Source: Candidatus Latescibacterota bacterium (GTDB lineage Bacteria > Latescibacterota > UBA2968 > UBA8231). From it: a stretch of DNA of 64,000 nt. Location: the NCBI GenBank assembly GCA_022827835.1, contig JAJEIO010000049.1, positions 186,001-250,000 on the forward strand, in the 5' to 3' direction. Positions 42,065 to 51,649 of this stretch are shown here, piece after piece. Numbering within the stretch: the stretch's first letter is position 1; each line of letters starts with the position of its first letter. The notes beneath the pieces are model-generated. The model did not search any database and was not told the DNA's origin. It saw only the letters and a list, made by a program, of their open reading frames with translations. Both the position numbers and the translations under genes were made by a program.

Positions 42065-44992
42065 TTACCTGTGCAGGGTGCGGATGATATTCCCCTGCGG
42101 ATCAACCACATAGGTCGGCTCCTGCTGTTGGCCGACGCCGCACGAAAACTCCGGCTCCATAGTAGATGGGGCCGCGATCTTAGCACTGGCCCTAGCGGCG
42201 GTACTGAACAGGGTATAGGGGTCGGCTTGGGTGACATCTACGACGTAGCCGAGGTCGGCGAGGGCCTGAATCGTGACCGCGCTGAGCCTTGAACCAACAC
42301 TCATAAGTTCGCCGTTGAGCATAGGGGCTCTCCAGTGGCCCCCACTCTTCTCGACCGGCACCTTTGCGCCCGTGTAGTCCCGTCCGCCCGCGTCGTCAAA
42401 CGCGGCAATCGCCCGCGGGCCGTTGAAGTGCGGATCGTCCGAGGAATCCTGCAAGAAGTCGGACTGGTACATGACTGCCATCCCGATCCCCAGTATGTGT
42501 CCTATCTCGTGGAGCCACACGCCCAGGGTGCCACTTGAAGACGACGAACTCTTTCTCTTAAATTTCAAGTTATTTGTCACACATCCTACGAGGGGCAGAA
42601 GGGTCTTGCGGTTTAGGTGTAAACTAGCAAACGCGGCGGGTTCATAAGTTGTTTCTCTGTTGGCTATATGGATCGTTATCTCGCCCGTTCTTTCTACGCT
42701 GCCCACATAGATCCGTAGGTCGTCTATCCGCTCCCCGGAGGGAATCTCGTATGACTGATCGCCGCAGCTTGTTGACGACCAGCCCCGAGTAAATTTGTAG
42801 TCCGGCAGGTCCTCCCTAATAATCGACATCCAGCGTCTCGCTGCATGTCGGAAAATCCGCTTCTGACCATCGGAGAAGGAGAAGCGGTCGAGGAAAACGA
42901 GTTCGATATCAAAGTCGCTCTCGCGGAGCGGGGGGCCAAAGAGAAGAGACCTACCGATGTGTCCCTCCATAAATCGGGCCTGCAAGACGGGAATATGATC
43001 GTTGATGGAGGACACGCTCAGGGGATTTTCCCTGAGGTCCAGCCACCACGTCCAAAACTTCGAGCCCAAAAGCGGCGAGATATCCGTGATGTTGTTAGCC
43101 GTAAAGTCCAAACTTTCCAGGTTGGTCAAGCTCGAAAGCGGCGAGATATCCGTGATGTTGTTAGCCGTAAAGTCCAAACTTTCCAGGTTGGTCAAGCCCG
43201 AAAGCGGCGAGATATCCGTGATGTTGTTATTCCGAAGTTTCAGACTGCTCAGGTTGGTAGCAAACTCCAACCCGGTCAAACCGCTAATGTACGCAGTCCC
43301 CGCCTCGGACCCTCTCCCTAGGTCTAGGCGGGTCAAAGTCTCCAGTTCACTCTTGTAGATCGTCGCACCGCTTGCCTTGCCCAACTCCGCCGCAATCGCC
43401 GCCCGTAGCTTGGCGTCGGGGATGGTCACGGGACTCGATCCAGACCGGACCGTCACTGCCATTGAACTAGAGCAGTTGTTATCGGTATTGGACTCTCCGG
43501 CTACCGATGCCACGCAGGCACCGTAGTAGTAGGTGCCTTCACTCGACGGAGCGGTCAGGCGGATCGACTTGAGGCTAAAGCCGGCCGCCAGAGCGTCCAC
43601 TGCGTCCGTGCCCACTTTCGTGTCGCTGACAGAGATCGTCGTGTCGGTCGAGCGATAGTAAGTCAACGTCGTTGCGGCGGCTTGACCGTCCCCTTGGTTG
43701 CGGACGAGCACCACTAGAGAGAAGAATTGCCCCGGCGTCAGGGGGCTGTCGCTCTTCGAAGACACTTGAATGATCAGATCCGATCCCGAGCTGGACGTAC
43801 TATCCGTTTCCGCCGCTTCTTCCTCCCTCTCGTCGTCCTCTTCTTCTTCTGTCGCCTCGTCCTCCTCTTCTTCCGTCGTCTCGGTCGTCTCTTCCTCCAA
43901 GGTCGTAAAATTCGGCCCGAAGACCCATGCAGAACTGCCCTCTCCATTCTCGGATCTGACGGCCCAGCGATACTCTGTCCCAGGCTCAAGATCGTGTATC
44001 GTGTTGGATAGCCTAATCCCCCTATGCGGTTCGTTGGTCCACTGACCACCGACAGCTGGCTTGTAGTTGACATCGTAGTCGGTGGCTCCCTCAGCCGCAT
44101 CCCAGCGAACCGTGCAGGACGAATCCGTAGGGGCATCAAAGCGCAGATTCGTCGGCGCGGCGGGCGCTTCGAGGATTGCCTGGGCCTTCCCGCTGGGGCG
44201 AGCTTCCTCTTCTTCCTCACCGTCGTTAAGCGCGTCGAACAGGTCGCAAAAGGCACAGTCGTCATCCGTGACCTTGCCCCCCGAATGGACCGACGACACG
44301 ACCAACTCCACCGGCACCATACCTGCTTCAACCTGAAACGACGAATCCACATAGGGAACCAACCCCTCACCCGAGACGATCAACCCATACACCTGTGCAT
44401 CCCCTCCAGTCGATCCGTCTCCACTCGAGACACCGGACCAGACAGAAGCCGCCCCTACAGCCGAGACACCAGCTTGCCCGTCTATCAGCACCATTCGTCC
44501 GGTCTGGCTGGCTGCGCCCACCGTCATCCGGTAGATATACACCCCGCTGCCCACGGCCTGACCCGCTACATCCGTCGCGTGCCACGTCGCTGTGTGAAAG
44601 CCCGCAGGCCGTTCCCCGTCCACCAATGTCGCAATGCGCTGCCCGAGCAGGTTGAACACCTCTAGCCGCACTTGGGACGCAGTGGCCAGTTGATAGGGAA
44701 TGATCGTCGAGGGATTGAACGGATTGGGGTAATTCGGCCCCAAGGCGAATCCTTCAGGCAGGGCACTTCCTGCTAGGGCCGCTAACGGCAACGCGAAATA
44801 CCCGGTCCCATCGGTCGTGGCTCGGGCCACTGCCTCGCGCCCCAAGTCGGTCAAATCGAAGAGCCGCACCTGCGCGTCGGCGACCGGCTCGCCAGAGTCC
44901 AGCCGCACCCGCCCCTCAATGAGGGGTTCGGCGCTGACGCGGGCGAGACCGAGCAGGCCGAGCAGGCGGGTCAAAGTCAGTACAGATTTCAT
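42065..44992 (-). CDS. Secreted mosaic metalloprotease (FlgD-like, FN3, CARDB, LRR, leishmanolysin-like zincin)
   Basis: 975 residues. Signal peptide (MKSVLTLTRLLGLLGLARVSA); a short carboxypeptidase-regulatory-like segment (25-75); FlgD-like Ig domain (about 80-170, NYPNPFNPSTIIPY and GVYIYRMT); a fibronectin-III domain (about 283-372); a Glu/Thr-rich acidic linker (about 370-400); CARDB (about 407-520); internalin-like leucine-rich repeats of 22 residues (about 520-680); and a zincin. LHEIGHILGIG has His828, Glu829 and His832; the third ligand is probably His886 in GGHWRAPM, and GELMSVG is the Met-turn. It should act outside the cell. The FlgD-like unit near the N-terminus rather than at the end is unusual. 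Confidence 0.82.
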   Translation of the reverse strand: MKSVLTLTRLLGLLGLARVSAEPLIEGRVRLDSGEPVADAQVRLFDLTDLGREAVARATTDGTGYFALPLAALAGSALPEGFALGPNYPNPFNPSTIIPYQLATASQVRLEVFNLLGQRIATLVDGERPAGFHTATWHATDVAGQAVGSGVYIYRMTVGAASQTGRMVLIDGQAGVSAVGAASVWSGVSSGDGSTGGDAQVYGLIVSGEGLVPYVDSSFQVEAGMVPVELVVSSVHSGGKVTDDDCAFCDLFDALNDGEEEEEARPSGKAQAILEAPAAPTNLRFDAPTDSSCTVRWDAAEGATDYDVNYKPAVGGQWTNEPHRGIRLSNTIHDLEPGTEYRWAVRSENGEGSSAWVFGPNFTTLEEETTETTEEEEDEATEEEEDDEREEEAAETDSTSSSGSDLIIQVSSKSDSPLTPGQFFSLVVLVRNQGDGQAAATTLTYYRSTDTTISVSDTKVGTDAVDALAAGFSLKSIRLTAPSSEGTYYYGACVASVAGESNTDNNCSSSMAVTVRSGSSPVTIPDAKLRAAIAAELGKASGATIYKSELETLTRLDLGRGSEAGTAYISGLTGLEFATNLSSLKLRNNNITDISPLSGLTNLESLDFTANNITDISPLSSLTNLESLDFTANNITDISPLLGSKFWTWWLDLRENPLSVSSINDHIPVLQARFMEGHIGRSLLFGPPLRESDFDIELVFLDRFSFSDGQKRIFRHAARRWMSIIREDLPDYKFTRGWSSTSCGDQSYEIPSGERIDDLRIYVGSVERTGEITIHIANRETTYEPAAFASLHLNRKTLLPLVGCVTNNLKFKRKSSSSSSGTLGVWLHEIGHILGIGMAVMYQSDFLQDSSDDPHFNGPRAIAAFDDAGGRDYTGAKVPVEKSGGHWRAPMLNGELMSVGSRLSAVTIQALADLGYVVDVTQADPYTLFSTAARASAKIAAPSTMEPEFSCGVGQQQEPTYVVDPQGNIIRTLHR
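43070..43235 (-). repeat. 66-bp tandem repeats inside the LRR coding region
   Basis: Two almost identical 66-bp units and a partial third (steps at 43081, 43147 and 43213) encode the 22-residue leucine-rich repeats (NNITDISPLS-LTNLESLDFT). Near identity at DNA level points to recent expansion. Confidence 0.85.
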
Positions 44993-45033
44993 CTTATAGA
45001 TCCTAATTCAGGTGTGTGAAGAAAGATTGATCG

Positions 45034-46806
45034 TCATGGTGCGGTGGCCTCCGCGTCGGCATATACTGCCTCGTAGGCCACCATCTCCCAGCCGTGAAAC
45101 ACCACCGCGAGGCCGATGTGTCGCACCGACGGATAGCGGCGCTGCAAGCCTGGGTCCGCGAGGTAGCCACGCACCTGCTGGGCAGCCTCCCGCAGCGTCG
45201 CCGCTAGCAGGGACTCGTCCAATGGCTCGCGCCGCTTGAGATACTTTAGCTCCAACACGTAGCCGTACTGCAGGTCGGAATACTGGGCGACGAATGGCTC
45301 CAGGTACAGGTCGGCGTAGCCCTTGTTCAGCTCGTATTCCGAGTGCAGTAGGAAGTGATTTACCATGCTGAAGTAGGCGGCGACAAAGCCGTGAATGACC
45401 TTTTCGCCATCCATGTAGTCGCGGATGCCGGTCTGCTCGACGAGGGCCTCGCGCAGGAAATCGAGGGCTGGTTGCCAAGTGCCGTCGTAGCCCATCGCAC
45501 GCACTAGGCGGGAGAAGGTGTACACATCGAGGGAAAACAAACCCACGTCATCGTACGCATCGCGTAGGTAGCCGTACATCAGCCGCTTGACCGTTTGATT
45601 GGGAATGCCCAGCCGGGGCACCCCACTTTCCACCCCGCGAATGCTGAGCAGGCCGAAGTAAAAAAGCAGCGACAGGAAGTTTTCGCGTCGGTCGAGCCGG
45701 TCTAGGGGAAAGCTGATTTGGATGTCGCTATCGACCTGCTGCTCGCCGATGATGTGGCGCAGTAGGTCGAAGTTGCCGTTGAGTTGGCGGTTGACCGTCA
45801 ACAGATGGCGCAGCTTGCCGTAGTCGATGCGCACGTTGGTGTCGATCAATTGATCCGGCATAGGTTTGTTCGGTATGGATCCATCGAGAAAATAGAGCAC
45901 CATATCGGTGTTGTAGAGATCGCCTTGGGCACGCTTAGCGAAGCGATAGCCATTGTACCATTCCCGCATCACCGCCAGCGCGGCATCGACCTCTTGATCG
46001 AACACGCCACAGTCCCGGTACATTTCCAGTAGATTTCGCACCTCCTCTTCGGTGAAGCCGAGCAGGTCGTTGAACCCCGGTTCTAGGCTGATGTTCTTGC
46101 CGATGTTGAAGCCACTAGTGACGTCGTCCATGGTGATCGGCGACACCCCGGTGATGAACAGCCGCTCTAGGCCGCCGCCGCTTCGCCCGGCTCCGGCCTT
46201 CAAGGTGGCGAAGAAATTGCGGTAGAAGCCGCCGCCGTGGGTGAAGGACTGATATGCCTCTGTCCCGTGATAGGCCAGTATCGTGTTGGCAAAGTTGTCG
46301 TACTCGTCGATGAGCACGTACAGCGGAATACCGCGATCTTCGGCATACAGAAATAGCGCGGCGAGTTTGGCGTCAATGGAGGGCGGCGAGAGGATGTGCT
46401 GGCTCGCCTCTTGGGGAAACAGATCCCGATTGCGTCTTAGCGCGTGGTTGAGTTCCAAGTGGCAATACGTCTCAAAGCGCTCCTGCAAGGTTTCCAAGGC
46501 GTCGTCAAAAGTCGAAAAGTCAAAGCGCAGGATGACGTAGCGGTGGCGGTTTTCCGTTGGCTGCCGCCCCAAGTCGGTGCCGCCGAAGATGGCCTCGAAT
46601 TCGTCGGCTGCTCTGCGGTCGTAGTAATTTTCCAGCAGGGACACCCAGCAGGACTTGCCCATGCGACGGGGGCGAATCAGAAAGGCATAGCGTTCCTCTT
46701 CGAGCGCGTAGATGAAGCGGGTCTTATCGACGTAGAGGCGGTTTTCCAAGCGGATAGCGCGGAAATCGGCCCAGCCGTAGGGAATGCGGGGGTAGGATGC
46801 AGGCAT
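45034..46806 (-). CDS. AAA-ATPase-like protein with C-terminal PD-(D/E)XK nuclease-like domain
   Basis: 590 residues. N-terminal PYGWADFRAIRLENRLYVDK and FLIRPRRMGKSCWVSLL (Walker A-like, GK-S) with VLIDEYDNF as Walker B. The C-terminal region has GYADLYLEPF-x-x-x-YSDLQYGYVLELKYLKR (about 507-540), where the Asp, Glu and Lys fit the DUF1703-type nuclease core. Such two-domain proteins are common and often multiplied in Bacteroidetes-like genomes. Their role is unsettled; mobile-element or defence roles have been suggested. Confidence 0.85.
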   Translation of the reverse strand: MPASYPRIPYGWADFRAIRLENRLYVDKTRFIYALEEERYAFLIRPRRMGKSCWVSLLENYYDRRAADEFEAIFGGTDLGRQPTENRHRYVILRFDFSTFDDALETLQERFETYCHLELNHALRRNRDLFPQEASQHILSPPSIDAKLAALFLYAEDRGIPLYVLIDEYDNFANTILAYHGTEAYQSFTHGGGFYRNFFATLKAGAGRSGGGLERLFITGVSPITMDDVTSGFNIGKNISLEPGFNDLLGFTEEEVRNLLEMYRDCGVFDQEVDAALAVMREWYNGYRFAKRAQGDLYNTDMVLYFLDGSIPNKPMPDQLIDTNVRIDYGKLRHLLTVNRQLNGNFDLLRHIIGEQQVDSDIQISFPLDRLDRRENFLSLLFYFGLLSIRGVESGVPRLGIPNQTVKRLMYGYLRDAYDDVGLFSLDVYTFSRLVRAMGYDGTWQPALDFLREALVEQTGIRDYMDGEKVIHGFVAAYFSMVNHFLLHSEYELNKGYADLYLEPFVAQYSDLQYGYVLELKYLKRREPLDESLLAATLREAAQQVRGYLADPGLQRRYPSVRHIGLAVVFHGWEMVAYEAVYADAEATAP

Positions 46807-46849
46807 GGCGACTTTAGCGATTTTCAGTCCTTTGTGTTACCTCTCCAAA

Positions 46850-47860
46850 CTAATCGACTTCTTCTTCGGCCCTCTTTTGCAGGGCGCGCATGTAAGCCAG
46901 TGTGTAAGCCGTGCCCAGCCGCCCGTCGTCGCCCATCTGCGGGATATGGTCTGGGATCAAGGTGCCGTCGTACTCGACTTCGGCCAGCGCGCGCATGGCC
47001 TGGTACATGTCGAAGTATCCGTCATCGACAAAGGTCTCGACAAAGTGCGGCAGCGGCTGGTCAACGTTGCGGTAGTGGACCTTGAATATCTTGCCCTGCC
47101 CGCCGAAGTAGCGGATCGTCTCTACCACGTCGCGGCCCATGGCCTCGCCGCCCTCTAGCCAGCAGCCGATGCACAAGCACATTCCCACGTTGGGGCTGTC
47201 GGCGATTTCAAGGGCGCGTTTGTACCCGTCGAAGCTGCTGAAAATGGGTCGGGGCACGCCGCCCAATGGCACTCCGGGTGGGTCGTCCGGGTGAATGCCA
47301 ATGCGGACGCCGGCTTCCTCGGCGACCGGTGCGATTTCCACGGCAAAGGAGGCGAAGTTGTCCCACAGTTCTTCCTCGCTGTATTCGCGGCCGTGCGTCA
47401 GGCCCTCGCCGGTAAAACCGCCACCGGAAGCCTCGGCGAGCCGCGCCATGTCAAAGGCCCGCGCCCTAGAGCCGCCCCGGGTCTGCTCCGGCGGCGTGCT
47501 CCACACGCTATTGGCCATGTGGGCATACGTTGTATAGGGAATGTCGGCTTGGCCCAAGTTGCGGATGTGCGCCTTATACTCTTCTACTTTCTCATCGCGG
47601 TTGGGCAGGTTGAGAGTGATCGCATCCACGTTGTGGACGCTGCCATTGCCCAAGCCGTAGAGCTGGATGCCGCCGCGGGCAAAGTGCTCTCGGCGACTGC
47701 GATAGTACTCGGGACTTGCTTTGGCCGAGTCGATCCAAGTCACGGCGTATTCTACGCCCATCTGCCGCACAAAGGCCATTTCTTCGTCGCTCGGCTCTGG
47801 GGACATTTGGGCCGCGACCTTGAGGCCGGGCGCTATTTCAATGTGGCTTTTGACGGCCAT
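46850..47860 (-). CDS. uxuA: D-mannonate dehydratase UxuA
   Basis: 336 residues from ATG 47860 with AGGAGG upstream; the frame extends 16 codons further. The TIM barrel carries GIHPDDPPGVPLGGVPR, the key UxuA loop that binds the metal, then GMCLCIGCWLEGG and FKVHYRNVD-x-PLPHF. The family turns D-mannonate into 2-keto-3-deoxygluconate, linking glucuronate breakdown to the Entner-Doudoroff steps. It agrees with the KduD-like SDR and the sulfatases. It is transcribed alone. Confidence 0.85.
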   Translation of the reverse strand: MAVKSHIEIAPGLKVAAQMSPEPSDEEMAFVRQMGVEYAVTWIDSAKASPEYYRSRREHFARGGIQLYGLGNGSVHNVDAITLNLPNRDEKVEEYKAHIRNLGQADIPYTTYAHMANSVWSTPPEQTRGGSRARAFDMARLAEASGGGFTGEGLTHGREYSEEELWDNFASFAVEIAPVAEEAGVRIGIHPDDPPGVPLGGVPRPIFSSFDGYKRALEIADSPNVGMCLCIGCWLEGGEAMGRDVVETIRYFGGQGKIFKVHYRNVDQPLPHFVETFVDDGYFDMYQAMRALAEVEYDGTLIPDHIPQMGDDGRLGTAYTLAYMRALQKRAEEEVD

Positions 47861-48002
47861 GGCGATCCTCCTTGCGCTGCAAAGGACAGGGGGGGATTTG
47901 AGCGGCAAATCTAAGGCCCGAGCCGTGTGCTATCAACCGAGGGACGCAAGCGGCGAATTGAATATGTCGCTATACTTGGAAAGCGGGAGGTATGCGTGCA
48001 AA

Positions 48003-48806
48003 ATGCAGAATAAATTCATGCGGCGTGCGGCCCCAATCGTCACGCTGACGACGGACTTTGGCGATGGCGATTACTACGTCGGCGCGATGAAGGGGGTTAT
48101 TCTAGGCATCGCACCGGAGGCCCAACTCGTGGATATTTCCCATCAGATTCCGCCCCAAGACGTGCTCTCCGCCGCTTTTGTTCTGCGCCACGCCGCATGC
48201 GAATTCCCACCCGGTACTGTTCATCTAGCCGTCGTCGATCCCGGCGTAGGTACCCGGCGACGTCCCCTTGCTATCCAGAGCAACGGACATTTGTGGGTGG
48301 GGCCGGACAACGGCCTCTTTAGCCTCGTCCTCGATTGCGCCGACAGCCGGATACACGAGATCGCCCGACCCGACCTCGGGCGGCCCGACCTGAGTAGCAC
48401 CTTCCACGGTCGCGACCTCTTCGCTCCGCTGGCCGCTCACCTTTGCCGCGGCTTGGCCCTTGCTGACGTCGGCCCGCCGGTGGCCGATCCGGTGCGCTTG
48501 GATGAATCCGCACCTTGTAAATCGGCCAATCGCATCGCTGGCCACATCATCCACATTGATGGCTTCGGCAACTTGGTAAGCAACATTGCGGCCGCCGACA
48601 TTGCGCCGTGGGGTACCGCACTGCACATCCGCCTCGGTGACTGCGTAATCACGGAACTTTGCCGCACGTACGAAGAGGGCGAGCTGGGCGAGCCGCTTGC
48701 TTTGATTGGCAGCGCCGACCTGTTGGAAATTGCGGTCAACTGCGGCAATGCCGCCCACCAACTGGGGGTGCAACGCCGCGCTACCCTTGTCGTCGAAAAG
48801 CTCTGA
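48003..48806 (+). CDS. SAM hydroxide adenosyltransferase (DUF62)
   Basis: 267 residues from ATG 48003; ATG 47964 and ATG 48018 are other possible starts. VTLTTDFGDGDYYVGAMKGV (about 14-33) and VHLAVVDPGVGTRRRPLAI are family signatures, and WVGPDNGLFSLVL carries the SAM pocket Asn. The enzyme uses water to split SAM into adenosine and methionine and is related to fluorinase and chlorinase. The halide-specific loop of those enzymes is not evident. The next gene starts 13 bp downstream. Confidence 0.88.
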   Translation: MQNKFMRRAAPIVTLTTDFGDGDYYVGAMKGVILGIAPEAQLVDISHQIPPQDVLSAAFVLRHAACEFPPGTVHLAVVDPGVGTRRRPLAIQSNGHLWVGPDNGLFSLVLDCADSRIHEIARPDLGRPDLSSTFHGRDLFAPLAAHLCRGLALADVGPPVADPVRLDESAPCKSANRIAGHIIHIDGFGNLVSNIAAADIAPWGTALHIRLGDCVITELCRTYEEGELGEPLALIGSADLLEIAVNCGNAAHQLGVQRRATLVVEKL

Positions 48807-48819
48807 GGAAGAAAAAATT

Positions 48820-50178
48820 ATGTCTAATGCTCCACTCATCGTCAGCATTTCTGGAATTCGCGGCCTCGTCGGCCAATCGCTCACCGATGAGGTCGTCGCC
48901 CGTTTTGCTGCGGCCTTTGGCACCACCTTGACACCGGGCGATACCGTCGTCCTCGCCCGCGACACGCGCCCGTCTGGAGCGGATTTTGCCCAAGCGGCGG
49001 CCGCCGCTCTGCACCAGACGGGTTGCCGCGTCGTCGATGTGGGTATGTGTTCCACGCCTGGAGCCAAGCTGATGATCTCTGAGCTCGATGCCGAGGGTGC
49101 GATCATCATCACCGCCAGCCACAATCCGGCCCCTTGGAACGGCCTCAAGCTGGTGCGCGCCGATGGCGTCTTCCTCAATGCGGAAGAGGGCGCGCGCGTC
49201 GAGGCCCTCTTCCACGCGAGCGAGTTTCGCTGTGCCGCGTCCGGCGGATTGGAAACGATCGGCCCAGACGCCGTGGTGGCGCGCCATGTGAAGAAGATCG
49301 TGGACTATGTCGATGCTGACGCCATTCGCCAAGCCGGATTCAAGGTGGCCGTCGATCCCTGCAATGGCACGGGGGCCTTGGTGGTTCCAAGCCTACTGGA
49401 CGCCTTGGGCGTCGAAGCCACGCTTATCAACGCGCGGCCCGACGGCGATTTCGCCCACGACCCGGAGCCGGTGCCTGCCAATCTCGTCCAGCTCGGTCAG
49501 GCCGTGCGCGACAACGGCTGCGCCATCGGCTTTGCCATCGACCCGGACGCCGACCGCGTCGCGTTGGTCGATGCGAGTGGCACACCCGTGGGCGAAGACT
49601 ACACGCTCGCACTGGCAGTGCAAGCGGTGGCGGCGCGGCAGTCCGGCCCGGTCGTCACCACGCTTTCCACCTCGCAGGCCGTTACAGACGCGGCCACTGC
49701 CCACGACTGCCCGGTCTTTCTCACGGCGGTCGGCGAAGTTCACGTGGTGGAAAAGATGATAGCTGAGGGAGCGGTCATCGGCGGAGAAGGCAACGGCGGC
49801 GTCATTGTCACCCAAATCAGCCCCAGCCGCGACGCGGCCCTCGGCTTGGCCTTGGTGCTGGAGGCTATGGCATGTACCGGACGATCTCTTGAGGAACTGA
49901 TCGCCGCGCTGCCCAGCTACGCCATCGACAAGCGCAAAATTACTTGTACTCCAGAGCAGCTAGACGCGGCCATTGACGCGCTGCGCGACCGCTATCCCGA
50001 GGCGTATGTCCACCCGGTGCGCGATGGTTCCAAGCTCTACCTGAGCGGACAGCTCGAATGCCCTTGGGTTCACCTCCGCGCCTCCAACACCGAACCCATC
50101 GTCCGCGTCATCGCCGAGAGCACGAGTGCTGCGGAAGCCGCTCTGCTCTGCGACGAGGTGGAAGGGTTGTTTGAGTAG
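48820..50178 (+). CDS. Phosphohexomutase (phosphoglucosamine/phosphomannomutase type)
   Basis: 452 residues from ATG 48820 with GAGGAA upstream. SGIRGLVGQSLT begins it; ITASHNPAPWNGLKLV (about 94-109) has the phospho-Ser loop; DPDADRVALVD (about 245-255) binds Mg; GGEGNGGVI (about 324-332) picks the sugar; and RASNTEPIVRVIAES (about 421-435) is the phosphate site. It looks like the GlmM-like archaeal/bacterial branch that makes glucosamine-1-P or mannose-1-P. It overlaps nothing and follows the SAM enzyme. Confidence 0.88.
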   Translation: MSNAPLIVSISGIRGLVGQSLTDEVVARFAAAFGTTLTPGDTVVLARDTRPSGADFAQAAAAALHQTGCRVVDVGMCSTPGAKLMISELDAEGAIIITASHNPAPWNGLKLVRADGVFLNAEEGARVEALFHASEFRCAASGGLETIGPDAVVARHVKKIVDYVDADAIRQAGFKVAVDPCNGTGALVVPSLLDALGVEATLINARPDGDFAHDPEPVPANLVQLGQAVRDNGCAIGFAIDPDADRVALVDASGTPVGEDYTLALAVQAVAARQSGPVVTTLSTSQAVTDAATAHDCPVFLTAVGEVHVVEKMIAEGAVIGGEGNGGVIVTQISPSRDAALGLALVLEAMACTGRSLEELIAALPSYAIDKRKITCTPEQLDAAIDALRDRYPEAYVHPVRDGSKLYLSGQLECPWVHLRASNTEPIVRVIAESTSAAEAALLCDEVEGLFE

Positions 50179-50185
50179 GGGAAGG

Positions 50186-50233
50186 GACGATATACACCCT
50201 ATCGTAGAGGCGTTGGCAACACGACGATATACA
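50186..50233. promoter_or_regulatory. Two 11-bp direct repeats before the XRE-methyltransferase
   Basis: GACGATATACA occurs at 50186-50196 and again at 50223-50233, 37 bp apart, in an AT-rich leader before the XRE-fused methyltransferase gene. They could be operator copies for its own helix-turn-helix domain. There is no direct proof. Confidence 0.35.
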
Positions 50234-50315
50234 GTTGGGAACGAGGTTGACCATATAAGTAAACATAGATACATTAGCCTCAAAATCCTCAAATCCCACC
50301 TAGGAGAAGGTCCGC

Positions 50316-51584
50316 ATGGTTCAGTTTGGGCATCACCTGAAGGCGGCTCGCCTTGAAAGCGGATTGACCCAAGCCGATGTAGCAAGCCGCCTTCAGGTTT
50401 CGAAGGGGTACATTTCCCGCCTCGAAAGCGGCAAGGCGCGACCCGCCGAGGCCACAGTCCGACGCCTAGCCGAACTTTGCGCGACCGACCCTGATCCGCT
50501 CCTCATCTTGGCCGATTACTTGCCCTCCGACCTTCGAGAAATTCTGTCGCAGCACCCAGCCGAGGCGTCGGCGATCCTGCGCGGCACTTTTGTGAGTACC
50601 GATCAACCGCAAAATACGCCTCCCGCTGTCGCCGAGTCTCAAGTGCTCTATCAGACTGGCGAAGCCTCATATCAGCTCATCCAAGAGGATTGCTTCTCAT
50701 GGATGGAGCATTGTCCTCCTAACAGCGTCCACGCCATCGTTACCGACCCGCCCTACGGCCTGAAAGAGTACACCACCCAAGAAAAGGACAAACTCCGGCG
50801 CGGACGGGGTGGCGTCTGGCGCATCCCGCCCGCTTTGGACGGCTGTGTCCGCCAGCCTCTGCCTCGGTTTACCGTCCTCAGCAACGGCGACAAGCAGCAG
50901 CTTGCTGCGTTCTTTGGACAATGGGGTGAGCAGGCATTGCGAGTGCTCGTGCCGGGGGGGCACGTTTTCATTGCCGCCAACCCCCTGTTGTCGCATTTGG
51001 TCTATGCCGCCCTCGTCGAAAGCGGCTTTGAGAAGCGCGGCGAGATCATCCGCCTAGTGCAGACGCTGCGGGGCGGCGATCGTCCTAAGAATGCACACGA
51101 CGAATTTGCGGACGTCACCGTTATGCCTCGCTCCGGTTGGGAACCTTGGGGCCTGTTTCGCAAGCCGTGCGAGGGGCGCGTACAGGACAATCTGCGCGAG
51201 TGGAAAACGGGCGGACTGAGGCGGATCAGTGCCGAGCGCCCTTTTGGCGACGTCATCCGCAGTGCGCCCACTCGGCCAGCGGAACGAGACATCGCGCCGC
51301 ATCCCTCTCTCAAACCGCAGGGCTTTATGCGTCAGATTGTGCGTGCGGCCCTGCCGCTGGGCGAGGGGATAGTGCTCGACCCCTTTATGGGTGGCGGTTC
51401 GACTATCGCCGCCGCGTGTGCCGTAGGCTATGAGAGTATTGGCATTGAAAGCGACCCCGAGTTTTTCGAGATCGCAAAAGCCGCAATTCCGCAATTGGCC
51501 ACGCTGGAGGTCAACGGAGAAAGTAAGTCGGCTCCGAAAGTTGGGACACTGCCGACCCTGATTTCTTCCACTTTTAGTCCGTAG
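50316..51584 (+). CDS. XRE helix-turn-helix fused to beta-class DNA methyltransferase (orphan)
   Basis: 422 residues. The XRE domain (about 5-62, GLTQADVASRLQVSKGYISR) is followed by a linker and a DNA methyltransferase. DPPYGLKEYT (about 148-157) is motif IV and DPFMGGGSTIAAACAVGYES (about 353-372) motif I at the end, the beta order. DPPY fits N6-adenine or N4-cytosine. No restriction endonuclease is beside it. AGGAGA precedes the start. Fused XRE units usually control their own synthesis or guide recognition. Confidence 0.85.
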   Translation: MVQFGHHLKAARLESGLTQADVASRLQVSKGYISRLESGKARPAEATVRRLAELCATDPDPLLILADYLPSDLREILSQHPAEASAILRGTFVSTDQPQNTPPAVAESQVLYQTGEASYQLIQEDCFSWMEHCPPNSVHAIVTDPPYGLKEYTTQEKDKLRRGRGGVWRIPPALDGCVRQPLPRFTVLSNGDKQQLAAFFGQWGEQALRVLVPGGHVFIAANPLLSHLVYAALVESGFEKRGEIIRLVQTLRGGDRPKNAHDEFADVTVMPRSGWEPWGLFRKPCEGRVQDNLREWKTGGLRRISAERPFGDVIRSAPTRPAERDIAPHPSLKPQGFMRQIVRAALPLGEGIVLDPFMGGGSTIAAACAVGYESIGIESDPEFFEIAKAAIPQLATLEVNGESKSAPKVGTLPTLISSTFSP

Positions 51585-51649
51585 GGAAGATCGACGCGAC
51601 GATTCACGTAGCAGGGATCAAGTTTGGTCGGCCACGACATGGCTCTGGG

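Noticed and set aside
43000..43360. Regular 66-bp repeats that look CRISPR-like
   Set aside because: They are contiguous with no unique spacers and encode 22-residue leucine-rich repeats in frame.
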